8,079 nt of DNA from Nitriliruptoraceae bacterium (GCA_007134165.1 SLLJ01000086.1:1-8079), one strand, 5' to 3'. Numbered from the stretch's first letter, positions 1 through 6,832 are shown. The notes: generated by a model from the letters alone, not told the origin. Numbers and translations: made by a program.

Positions 1-2293
1 GCTCGACGCACTGTTCGCCGAAGCCGCCGGCCACCTGCCGCTCGGCGTGAGCTGGCAGGCGGGCCACCCGACGCTCCGGCTGTGGGCACCCACGGCCCTG
101 CGGGTGACGCTGCACCTGTTCGACGACCCGCAGCCGCCCGATCTGCGTCGGCCCCTGCACGGCTCGGAGCCGGTCGCGATGCGACGCGACGAACCCAGTG
201 GGGTGTGGCAGGTCGACGGTCAGCCGGCCTGGGACCGTCGCTACTACCTCTACGAGGTCGAGGTCGTGCGGCCCGCCACCGGTCGGCTCGAGACCAACGT
301 GGTCGGCGATCCCTACGCCCGGTCGCTATCGGCCGACTCCCGCCGCTGCCAGCTCGTCGATCTCGCCGCCGAGGATCTCGCGCCGCCCGGCTGGTGGACC
401 CACCCGCTGCCCCCGCCGACCGAGATGCTGCCGGTCGGCTACGAGCTCCACGTGCGCGACCATTCGGCCCACGACCCGTCGGTGCCCTCGGAGCATCTCG
501 GCACCTACCTGGCCTTCACCCACCCCGACAGCCACGGCATGCGTCACCTGCGCCGGCTCGCCCAAGCCGGCCTCACCCACGTGCAGTTGCTTCCCGTCAC
601 CGACTTCGCGACCGTGCCCGAGCGCCGCAGCGAGCAGTTGGTCCCCCACATCGACGTCCCGCACGACCCGGCCTCGGAGCGGCCGCAGGCCCTCGTGGGC
701 GCGACCCGCAGCCGTCAACCCCACGCCTGGGGCTACGACCCGCTGCTGCCCGGCGTCCCCGAAGGCAGCTACGCGACCGAACCCGACGGCACCGCCCGGA
801 TCGTGGAGCTGCGGCGCATGGTCCAGGCACTGCACGACACCGGGCTCAGAGTCGTGCTCGACGTCGTCTTCAACCACACCGTGGCGGCCGGCGAGCATCC
901 GTGGTCGGTGCTGGACCGCATCGTGCCCGGCTACTACCACCGGCTCACCATCGACGGGGCGCTCGAGACCTCCACCTGCTGTCCGAACCTCGCACCCGAG
1001 CACCGCATGGTCGGGCGCTACGTCGTGGACACCGTTCGCGACTGGGCCCGCTTCTACCGCATCGACGGGTTCCGTTTCGACCTCATGGGCCACCATCCGC
1101 GCGACAACCTGTTGGCGGTGCGCGCCGCCCTCGATGAGGTTGCGGCCGAGGATCCCCACCGTCGGACGGCAACCGACGACGCCCCGGCGATCCTGCTGCT
1201 CGGCGAAGGCTGGGACTTCGGTGAGGTCGCCAAGGGTGCCCGCTTCGTGCAGGCCACCCAGTGCGAGCTGGCCGGGACGGGCATCGCCACCTTCGACGAT
1301 CGACTGCGCAACGGGGTGCGCGGCGGAGGCCCGGGCCACGACCCGCGGGCGCAGGGCTGGGCCACCGGGCTCGCGACCGTCCCCAACCAGAGCGAAACCT
1401 CCGACGCCGCAACGGTCTGGCGACGAGCGATCCTGCATCAGCGCTGGGTCCAGATCGGGATGGCCGGCGGCCTGGCCGACCTCGAACTGCCGATGGCGGC
1501 AGGACAGGTCCGCCGCGGCGACGAGATCCACTTCGGGTCCGCACCGGCCGGCTACACCCGTGATCCCGTCGACCACGTGGTCTGCGTCTCGGTGCACGAC
1601 GACGAGACGCTGTTCGATGCGATCGCGCTCAAGGCGCCGGCCGAGCTGCCCACCGACACCCTGGTGCGCATGCACCAGGTGGCGCTTGCCGTCGCCGTGC
1701 TGAGCCTTGGACCCGTGCTCCTGCACGCGGGCTGCGAGTTGCTGCGTTCCAAGTCGCTGGACCGCGACAGCTACGCCTCAGGGGACTGGTTCAACCGACT
1801 GGACTGGACCCGCAACTCGCACAACCTGGGCATCGGGCTGCCCCCGGCCGAGAAGAACGGCGAGCGCTGGCCGCTGCTGCGCACCGTCCTGCGTCAGCGC
1901 ACTCCACCCGTTCGACACCACCTCGACGCCACGCTCGCCCACCTCACCGAGCTGCTGCGCATCCGGCGTGACGCCCACGTCTACACGCTGCGCACCGGCG
2001 CGCAGATCCGCCGACGGGTGCGCTTCCCGCTGGTCGACGGGCTCGAGGTTCCCGGACTGATCGTGCTCGAACTCGCCGGCCTGGGCGATCCCGACCTGCT
2101 GGTGGTCGCCAACGCCCGCCCCTACCCGGCAGGCGTGGAGGTCCCGTCCCCGGCGGACCGGTGGGCGCTGCACCCGGTCCAGCAGGTCTCGCACGACCCA
2201 CACGTGCGCACCACCACGGTCGTTGACGGGCGGGCACACGTGACGCCGTGGACCGTCGCCGTGCTGCGCGACGCGACGGTTCCTGCCGACTGA
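1..2293 (+). CDS. pulA: Type I pullulanase (pullulanase-type alpha-1,6-glucosidase), 5' end outside the window
   Basis: Glycoside hydrolase family 13 debranching enzyme that cleaves alpha-1,6 branch points in pullulan, glycogen or starch-derived dextrins. The frame is open from nucleotide 2 and reads sensibly before the GTG at 47 (…AGHLPLGVSW), so that GTG is internal and the true start lies upstream. Numbering from the GTG codon: a CBM48-like beta domain (about 1-100, with TLRLWAPTA at 9-17), then the catalytic barrel with WGYDP (228-232), region I DVVFNHT (272-278), STCCPN (309-314), region II GFRFDLMGHH with nucleophile D345, region III GEGWDFGE with acid/base E387, and region IV VSVHDDETLFD with stabiliser D518. 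SGDWFNRLDW (578-587) and a C-terminal DUF3372-like beta domain (about 640-748) follow. At least 763 residues are visible. Oddities: the usual YN before WGYDP is HA here, and region IV has HDD where HDN is usual. Any signal peptide would be outside the window, so cellular location is unknown. Confidence 0.93.
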   Translation, partial: LDALFAEAAGHLPLGVSWQAGHPTLRLWAPTALRVTLHLFDDPQPPDLRRPLHGSEPVAMRRDEPSGVWQVDGQPAWDRRYYLYEVEVVRPATGRLETNVVGDPYARSLSADSRRCQLVDLAAEDLAPPGWWTHPLPPPTEMLPVGYELHVRDHSAHDPSVPSEHLGTYLAFTHPDSHGMRHLRRLAQAGLTHVQLLPVTDFATVPERRSEQLVPHIDVPHDPASERPQALVGATRSRQPHAWGYDPLLPGVPEGSYATEPDGTARIVELRRMVQALHDTGLRVVLDVVFNHTVAAGEHPWSVLDRIVPGYYHRLTIDGALETSTCCPNLAPEHRMVGRYVVDTVRDWARFYRIDGFRFDLMGHHPRDNLLAVRAALDEVAAEDPHRRTATDDAPAILLLGEGWDFGEVAKGARFVQATQCELAGTGIATFDDRLRNGVRGGGPGHDPRAQGWATGLATVPNQSETSDAATVWRRAILHQRWVQIGMAGGLADLELPMAAGQVRRGDEIHFGSAPAGYTRDPVDHVVCVSVHDDETLFDAIALKAPAELPTDTLVRMHQVALAVAVLSLGPVLLHAGCELLRSKSLDRDSYASGDWFNRLDWTRNSHNLGIGLPPAEKNGERWPLLRTVLRQRTPPVRHHLDATLAHLTELLRIRRDAHVYTLRTGAQIRRRVRFPLVDGLEVPGLIVLELAGLGDPDLLVVANARPYPAGVEVPSPADRWALHPVQQVSHDPHVRTTTVVDGRAHVTPWTVAVLRDATVPAD

Positions 2294-2326
2294 CCCGGCG
2301 CGGGGGCCGACCCGGCGAGGGCGGCG

Positions 2327-3601
2327 TCAGCCCTTCAATGCGGCCCGCATCGCCACCGCGTCGTGACCGAGCGCGGACCGGCCATCGAGCAGCACGACCG
2401 CACGGGCCCAGGCCATCGCCTCGGAGCCGATGGGCTCATGCCGCCAGACGACGTCCTCGTGGCGCCGGGCCTCCTCGAGCTCCCAACCCACGGCGGCCAG
2501 CCGGGTCGCCGCCGTGCGCTCCACGACCGTGATCGGGACCCCCCTCCTCCGCGCGCCGAGCACGTGCGCCACGCACCAGCCGTGCGCCCGCTGCACCGCG
2601 GCGTGCACCCGCGGATCGTCCTGGAGCGCGGCCAGGCGCTGCTGCCGACGCAGCTCGACGCGGTCCACCGCCCGGCAGGCGGGGCACGGCGGCTCGGGCA
2701 GCACTCGAGCGGCCGCGTCCCGGACCTGGTGCAGCACCCGACCCGGCTGCAGGCGCCGGCCCCCGGACGGGGGCGCGGTCAGCGCCGTCCACCATCCGCG
2801 CGGTCCCGGGTCGCGCAGCCCCGTCAGCACCGCCTCGAGGCCGGCGAGTCCCTCGAGCAGGCCGCGCCGGGCGGCCCGTGCGGCCGGGAGCACCGCCGAG
2901 CGCTCGTGGGCCGCGAGATCCTCGAGGTGGGTGGCACACAGCACGGGAGGCTCCACTCCCGCCCTGGCGGTGTCCGTGCGGGCGAGTTCGGCCCCGAAGT
3001 GGTCGAGGTAGGCCGCGAGGCCGTCCTCCCGGGCTCGGCACACCGGACAGGCCATCGGCTCGAACTCGGCCAGGACCTGCGCGAGCAATGGCTGACCGAC
3101 GTCGACGGGCGGTGGCCGGTGCGCCCGCAGCCGGGCCCGACGCCGGGCGTCCGCCTCACGTCCGACCAGGGCGGTGAGCAGTGGCGTGCCGTCGTCGGCC
3201 TCCTCGGCACGGACCCGGGCCACCTCGACCACCGCCCGCAGGCCCGAAGCGGGCCCACCGGCGGCGAGCACGGTGCGCACGTGCCGCTGGCAGAGTCCTC
3301 CCGCCTCGACGAAGGCGACCGCCACCTCGGCGACCGTCAGCAAGCCGAGCAGCGAGGCCAGTTCACGGTTGACCGCCGCCTGACGGTCGACACACGCGTG
3401 GCATCCCGGCGTGCCGGGCGACGTCGTGGCCACCACCGCTGCGGCGGCGGCTGCGACCCCGATGAGCACGTCGGTCAGCGGCCCGCCTGGGCCCTCTCCG
3501 GCGACCAGTGCCCGAAAGTGGGCCGGGCAGACGCCGAGGTCGGCCGCCAGCCGGTGTCGGGTGCTGGGCTCCGCGTGCTTCTCGGTGCGGAACCAGCGCA
3601 A
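2327..3601 (-). CDS. Cys-rich protein with repeated CX2C-X33-CX2H modules, function unknown
   Basis: I do not recognise a characterised family. It faintly recalls actinobacterial DUF6062-type proteins, but that is from memory. From the TTG at 3601 the protein has 424 residues with three complete modules: C67/C70 with C104/H107, C185/C188 with C222/H225, and C306/C309 with C343/H346. Exactly 33 residues separate the second Cys of each pair from the CX2H. C25/H28 is the second half of a fourth module whose CX2C half lies upstream of the TTG. The ligand sets suggest structural zinc sites or redox-active thiols. Between modules the sequence is Ala/Arg-rich and probably helical. The Ala/Val-rich stretch at 43-58 is hydrophobic but is not a convincing membrane helix. 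The gene follows the thioredoxin gene on the same strand and converges with the pullulanase gene, with 33 bp between stops. TTG 3601 has no evident Shine-Dalgarno and is unlikely to be the real start. The reading frame is strongly supported; function is not. Confidence 0.8.
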   Translation of the reverse strand: MRWFRTEKHAEPSTRHRLAADLGVCPAHFRALVAGEGPGGPLTDVLIGVAAAAAAVVATTSPGTPGCHACVDRQAAVNRELASLLGLLTVAEVAVAFVEAGGLCQRHVRTVLAAGGPASGLRAVVEVARVRAEEADDGTPLLTALVGREADARRRARLRAHRPPPVDVGQPLLAQVLAEFEPMACPVCRAREDGLAAYLDHFGAELARTDTARAGVEPPVLCATHLEDLAAHERSAVLPAARAARRGLLEGLAGLEAVLTGLRDPGPRGWWTALTAPPSGGRRLQPGRVLHQVRDAAARVLPEPPCPACRAVDRVELRRQQRLAALQDDPRVHAAVQRAHGWCVAHVLGARRRGVPITVVERTAATRLAAVGWELEEARRHEDVVWRHEPIGSEAMAWARAVVLLDGRSALGHDAVAMRAALKG

Positions 3602-3703
3602 CCAGGTGGCATCCGCCCGACCAGCGACCCGGCAGCCCAGGCATCCGCCCTCGGCGAGCAGGGCGGTGAGATCGACGACCGATCGGGACGACGGCGCAGC
3701 GAT
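3602..3703 (-). other. Probable N-terminal coding extension of the Cys-rich protein, ATC start candidate
   Basis: The frame of the Cys-rich gene stays open upstream to a TGA at 3752-3754 but contains no ATG, GTG or TTG before the TTG at 3601. The extension encodes CLGC (Cys codons at 3641-3643 and 3632-3634). Its second Cys is followed by 34 residues and then C25xxH28, nearly the same spacing as the 33 of the three downstream modules. Coding sense therefore almost certainly reaches this far. An ATC at 3703-3701 lies 7 nt after a GGAG on the minus strand and would give an N-terminus starting (M)AAPSSRSVVDLTALLAEG and a 458-residue protein. A substitution (ATG read as ATC) or an indel after the out-of-frame GTG near 3725 are alternatives. 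Confidence 0.6.
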
Positions 3704-3760
3704 CGCAGGGCTCCGGCACGGCTCCGGGGAACCGTAGCAGGGCCCGGGAGATCAGCCTGA

Positions 3761-4135
3761 TCAGCCCTGGTGGGAGTCGTCGTGCTCGGCGATCTTGGCC
3801 CGCACATCTTCCATGTCCAGCGCCTTGATCTGGCCCACGAGGTCCTCGAGCGCGTGCTGGGGCAGGGCCCCGGGCTGCGAGAAGACCATGATGTCGTCGC
3901 GGAAGGCCATCAGGGTCGGGATCGAGCGGATGTTGAAGCTGGCGGCCAGAGCCTGCTCTGTCTCGGTGTCGACCTTGGCGAACACGACGTCGTCGTGCTG
4001 CTCGGAGACCTCTTCGTACCAGGGCGCGAACATCTTGCACGGACCACACCACTCGGCCCAGAAGTCCACCAGCACGATGTCGTTGTCGAGGACGGTGCGT
4101 TCGAAGGTGTCGGCAGTGAGGTCGACGGTCGGCAT
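3761..4135 (-). CDS. trxA: Thioredoxin
   Basis: Cytoplasmic thiol-disulfide oxidoreductase that reduces disulfides in client proteins and is normally recharged by thioredoxin reductase. The 124-residue product has the full hallmark set: VDFWAEWCGPCK with active-site C30 and C33, a buried Asp (D24), the cis-proline loop SIPT (P73), and a GALP segment near residue 89. There is no signal peptide. It is slightly longer than the usual 105-110 residues because of a charged C-terminal helix ending in EHDDSHQG. The ATG at 4135 is chosen over in-frame upstream codons because AAGGAG (4144-4149) sits 8 nt before it, and upstream residues do not resemble the family. The next gene downstream is the Cys-rich protein, probably co-transcribed. 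The TetR gene is divergent, 287 bp away. Confidence 0.95.
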   Translation of the reverse strand: MPTVDLTADTFERTVLDNDIVLVDFWAEWCGPCKMFAPWYEEVSEQHDDVVFAKVDTETEQALAASFNIRSIPTLMAFRDDIMVFSQPGALPQHALEDLVGQIKALDMEDVRAKIAEHDDSHQG

Positions 4136-4422
4136 GATCCAGGCTCCTTGCGGGTCGGTTGGCAGCAATGCGCGTCGGTGGGAGCAAACGCACGGATCAG
4201 TGCGGACATTCCGCCCGCCAAAGGTGCAATCCGGGCCGCGATCGGCAATAATCAGGGAATAGGTCGCGGTTCCAACGAAGCGCGAGCGGTCCGGGTGGGC
4301 GGACGACCTCAGGCACCGACCCCGGACCCGCGCACCGGCGACCAATGCGTGGGCAGCCCCGACGGGTGCGACGCCGAAACGCCGTCCCCACCGGGCGGCG
4401 AGGCGATCGAAGGGCACACATC
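4136..4422. promoter_or_regulatory. Divergent intergenic region between thioredoxin and TetR genes
   Basis: No gene is visible in these 287 bp, which must hold the promoters of both neighbours. The stretch 4243-4262 (around GGCAATAATCAGGGAATAGG) is an island of A/T in otherwise GC-rich DNA and is the best place for promoter elements, but I could not fit a convincing -35/-10 pair. A short inverted repeat GCGGA-CAT-TCCGC lies at 4202-4214, about 70 bp before the thioredoxin start. It is a possible but unproven operator for the adjacent TetR protein. Confidence 0.45.
4144..4149 (-). promoter_or_regulatory. Ribosome-binding site of the thioredoxin gene
   Basis: Minus-strand AAGGAG, 8 nt before the ATG at 4135. 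It fixes that start against a much longer in-frame reading reaching 4417. Confidence 0.85.
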
Positions 4423-5091
4423 ATGGCACAGGCAGAGCGACGGTCATCCGACGAGCGGCGCCAGGTCAACGATCGGCGCAGCGTCGGGGAACGCCGTGAG
4501 CAGCTCGTGGACGCCGCGATCGAAGTCCTGGCCGCCGAGGGGCTCACCGGGGCCACCACCCGGGCGATCACCGATCAGGCCGGGCTGGCGCTCGGGGCGT
4601 TCCACTACGCCTTCGAATCCAAGGACGCCCTGCTGCGCGCGGTGCTCGAGCGTCGGGCCGAGGACATCGAGACGGCACTGGTCACCGCCACCCGCGACAT
4701 CTCCTCGGTCGAGGAGGTCGTCGACCGGCTGGCCGAGGTGGCCTGGGCCATCGTGCAGGGGCGACGCGACCTCGAGATCGCGATCTACGAGCTGACCCTG
4801 CATGCACTGCGCAACCCCGAGCTCGCCGCGGTCGCTGCCGGCAAGTACGACCGCTACGTCGAGGTGGTCCGCGAGGCCATCAGCGGCGTCGTCGACCGGC
4901 CCGACGAGAACGCTACCGAGGAGATCGCCCGCTTCCTGGTCGCCACCCTGGACGGGTTGATCCTGCAGGACCTGGTCCACGGCGACCCGGATGCGGCCCG
5001 CCGCCGGCTGCGCATGCTCTCCCGGGCCGTCACCCCCGTGGCCCAGGGCGAGCACCCCGCTCCGGTCGCGGCCACCCCGCACGCCGGGTGA
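4423..5091 (+). CDS. TetR-family transcriptional regulator
   Basis: One-component regulator, normally a dimeric repressor released by a small ligand; the ligand is unknown here. The 222-residue product has the TetR N-terminal DNA-binding domain at about 24-70: REQLVDAAIEVLAAEG as first helix, then TRAITDQAGLALGAFHYAFESKDALL spanning the helix-turn-helix and the conserved FxSKDAL segment. A helical ligand/dimer domain occupies about 75-200. Before the HTH is an unusual tail in which E/D-R-R recurs exactly every six residues (5-7, 11-13, 17-19, 23-25). The ATG at 4423 is preferred over 4345 because AAGGG (4410-4414) lies 8 nt upstream and the extra 26 residues look non-coding. The stop is 3 bp from that of the converging thioesterase gene. 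Next to an acyl-CoA dehydrogenase/thioesterase pair, an acyl-CoA-type ligand is conceivable; this is inference. Confidence 0.92.
   Translation: MAQAERRSSDERRQVNDRRSVGERREQLVDAAIEVLAAEGLTGATTRAITDQAGLALGAFHYAFESKDALLRAVLERRAEDIETALVTATRDISSVEEVVDRLAEVAWAIVQGRRDLEIAIYELTLHALRNPELAAVAAGKYDRYVEVVREAISGVVDRPDENATEEIARFLVATLDGLILQDLVHGDPDAARRRLRMLSRAVTPVAQGEHPAPVAATPHAG
4435..4506 (+). repeat. Four-unit hexapeptide repeat (E/D)RRxxx in the TetR N-terminus
   Basis: Four consecutive 18-nt units encode ERRSSD, ERRQVN, DRRSVG and ERREQL. The Arg pairs use different codons in different units (CGACGG, CGGCGC, CGGCGC, CGCCGT), so the DNA is diverged while the protein pattern is kept. Confidence 0.8.
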
Positions 5092-5094
5092 AGC

Positions 5095-5613
5095 TCACTC
5101 CCCGCGCGCGAAGCGGTTGGCGAGCCGGTCGAGGTCGATGACCCGGAAGCGTCCCTCGGCCCGGACCTTGCGTTGCTCGCCCTGCGTGAGCCAGGCCCGG
5201 ACCGTCAGGTCACGCTCGTCGCGGCCGCCCCGCCCGACGAGCTCGGCCCGCAGCTCGCAGGGCTCGTCCACGTGGACCGGCCGCAGGTAGGCGAGCGACA
5301 GTTCAGCGGTCACCGCCAGCACCACCATGCGCACCAGCAGCCGGCCGAACAGGTCGTCGATGAGTGCAGCGGTCGCTCCCCCGTGCACGACCCCGGGACC
5401 ACCCTCGAAGCGCTCGTCGAAGGTGTAGACGGCCTCCACGGCGTCATCCTCGGCAGCCCGCGCCTCGAGCTTCAGGCCGACCGGATTGTCGGGACCGCAG
5501 CCGTAGCAACCCAGGTGATGCACGGGCAGCATCTCGCCGGGCTCGAAGCCCTCACCGCTGATCGCCGCGACGAACCGTTCGAACTGTGGGTGGCTGCCGG
5601 GGTCGAAGGCCAC
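5095..5613 (-). CDS. PaaI-like hotdog-fold acyl-CoA thioesterase
   Basis: Predicted to hydrolyse acyl-CoA or aryl-CoA thioesters to the free acid and CoA. The 172-residue product has the 4HBT/PaaI hallmarks: a GCYGCGPDNPVGLKL segment (35-49) with C36 and C39, common in PaaI-like proteins, then ERFEGGPGVVHGGATAALIDD (68-87) carrying the HGG turn (H77) and the acidic residues D86/D87 on the central hotdog helix. The remaining strands run through ELSLAYLRPVHVDEP and end near residue 158. The only upstream start is GTG at 5613, because the same frame is closed by the dehydrogenase's TGA at 5620-5622. The 6-bp gap and a weak G-rich Shine-Dalgarno inside the end of the dehydrogenase gene suggest translational coupling. 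The substrate cannot be read from the sequence; the neighbour suggests a product or by-product of acyl-CoA oxidation. Confidence 0.9.
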   Translation of the reverse strand: MAFDPGSHPQFERFVAAISGEGFEPGEMLPVHHLGCYGCGPDNPVGLKLEARAAEDDAVEAVYTFDERFEGGPGVVHGGATAALIDDLFGRLLVRMVVLAVTAELSLAYLRPVHVDEPCELRAELVGRGGRDERDLTVRAWLTQGEQRKVRAEGRFRVIDLDRLANRFARGE

Positions 5614-5619
5614 GGTCGC

Positions 5620-6765
5620 TCACACCCCCATCGTGCGACCGATGATCTCCTTCATGATCTCGTTGGTCCCACCGTAGATGCGTTGCACGCGGGCGTCGGT
5701 CCACGCCCGGGCGATCGGGTACTCCCGCATGTAGCCGTAGCCACCATGCAGCTGCACCCCGGAGTCCACCACCTCGCCGAGCAGGTCGGAGAGCCACCAC
5801 TTGGCCATCGCCGCCTCGTCGACCGTGAGCTCGCCCGCGTTGAGCGCCTCGATGCAGCGGTCGACGAAGGTCTGCCCGATGGTGATCTTGGTCTTGAGCT
5901 CGGCGAGCACGAACCGGGAGTGCTGGAAGGAACCGATCGGCCGCCCGAAGGCCTCCCGCTCCTTGACGTAGTCCAGCGTCAGATCCAGTGCGGCCTGCGC
6001 GCCGGCCACGGACCCCACGGCGATGCTCAGCCGCTCCTGGGGCAGCGCCTGCATGAGGTAGACGAAACCCTGACCCTCGGCTCCCAGCAGGTTCTCGGCC
6101 GGAACACGCACGTCATCGAAGAACAGCTCGGCGGTGTCCTGGGCGGGCATGCCGACCTTGTCGAGCTTGCGTCCGCGGGAGAAGCCCTCCATGCCGCGCT
6201 CGACCATCAACAGGCTGATCCCGCCATGCTTGGCGTCCGGGTCGGTCTTGGCCACGACGATCACCAGGTCGGCGAGGATGCCGTTGGTGATGAAGGTCTT
6301 GGCCCCGTTGAGCAGATAGCTGCCGTCGTCCTGCTGGATCGCGGTGGTGGTGACCGCCGCGAGATCAGACCCGGTGGCCGGCTCGGTCATCGCGATCGCG
6401 GTGATCGCCTCACCCGAGCACATCGGCGGGAGCCAGCGCTGCTTCTGTTCGTCGGTGGCCAGCGCCAGCAGGTAGGGCACGACCACGTCGTTGTGCAGGG
6501 GGAAGCCGACCCCCGACGCCCCGACCTTGATCAGTTCCTCGGTGATCACCGTGTTGTAGCGGAAGTCGGGGATCCCTCCGCCGCCGTACTCGCTGGGCAC
6601 GTCGGTGCACAGCAGGCCGACCGCGCCGGCCTGCTTCCACAGCTCGCGGGGGACCATCCCCTGCTGCTCCCACTCGTCGTGGTAGGGCGCGATCTCGTCG
6701 GCCACGAACCGGGCCACCATCGCCCGGAACTGCTCGTGCTCCTCGGTGAAGATGGTGCGTTGCAC
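5620..6765 (-). CDS. Acyl-CoA dehydrogenase, long-chain/isovaleryl type
   Basis: FAD enzyme that introduces the alpha-beta double bond of an acyl-CoA, passing electrons to an electron-transfer flavoprotein. The 381-residue product is full length for the family: N-terminal helices (1-115), the beta domain with MTEPATGSDL (126-135) and NGAKTFITNG (153-162), and the C-terminal helical domain with EREAFGRPIGSFQ (269-281), QLHGGYGYMREYPI (338-351) and IYGGTNEIM (363-371). Medium-chain enzymes carry the catalytic Glu in a YEGT motif; here that position is Gly (G365). A Glu occurs instead in LPQER (E244), the site used by long-chain and isovaleryl-CoA dehydrogenases, and the C-terminal half resembles mitochondrial LCAD closely. 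The GTG at 6765 has GGAGGT (6771-6776) 5 nt upstream. The thioesterase gene follows after 6 bp, so the two are surely co-transcribed. Chain-length preference is not determined. Confidence 0.95.
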   Translation of the reverse strand: MQRTIFTEEHEQFRAMVARFVADEIAPYHDEWEQQGMVPRELWKQAGAVGLLCTDVPSEYGGGGIPDFRYNTVITEELIKVGASGVGFPLHNDVVVPYLLALATDEQKQRWLPPMCSGEAITAIAMTEPATGSDLAAVTTTAIQQDDGSYLLNGAKTFITNGILADLVIVVAKTDPDAKHGGISLLMVERGMEGFSRGRKLDKVGMPAQDTAELFFDDVRVPAENLLGAEGQGFVYLMQALPQERLSIAVGSVAGAQAALDLTLDYVKEREAFGRPIGSFQHSRFVLAELKTKITIGQTFVDRCIEALNAGELTVDEAAMAKWWLSDLLGEVVDSGVQLHGGYGYMREYPIARAWTDARVQRIYGGTNEIMKEIIGRTMGV

Positions 6766-6770
6766 GCTCG

Positions 6771-6776
6771 ACCTCC
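6771..6776 (-). promoter_or_regulatory. Ribosome-binding site of the acyl-CoA dehydrogenase gene
   Basis: Minus-strand GGAGGT, 5 nt before the GTG at 6765. It decides this GTG as the start. Confidence 0.85.
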
Positions 6777-6832
6777 AGGGGCCATCGTCGGGCGGGGCGG
6801 GGATCTCGGGGCGGACGGCGACCGTGCAACGG

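Noticed and set aside
47..49. GTG at 47 as the pullulanase start
   Set aside because: The frame is open and family-like before it, and the pullulanase N-terminal region is incomplete without upstream sequence.
326..1726. 466-codon minus-strand frame opposite the pullulanase
   Set aside because: The plus-strand pullulanase has all catalytic motifs; the antisense product has none and is a shadow.
2363..3760. 465-codon plus-strand open frame opposite the Cys-rich gene
   Set aside because: The minus-strand frame has regularly spaced Cys/His modules, whereas this one has a low-complexity composition typical of a GC shadow.
3475..3807. 110-codon minus-strand frame spanning the thioredoxin end and the start of the Cys-rich gene
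   Set aside because: Overlaps two better-supported frames and lacks any recognisable motif.
4136..4417. In-frame N-terminal extension of thioredoxin to a 218-residue protein
   Set aside because: The extra residues do not resemble a signal peptide or domain, and a strong AAGGAG sits just before the ATG at 4135.
4345..4422. Upstream start giving a 248-residue TetR protein
   Set aside because: No ribosome-binding site there; the ATG at 4423 has AAGGG at proper spacing.
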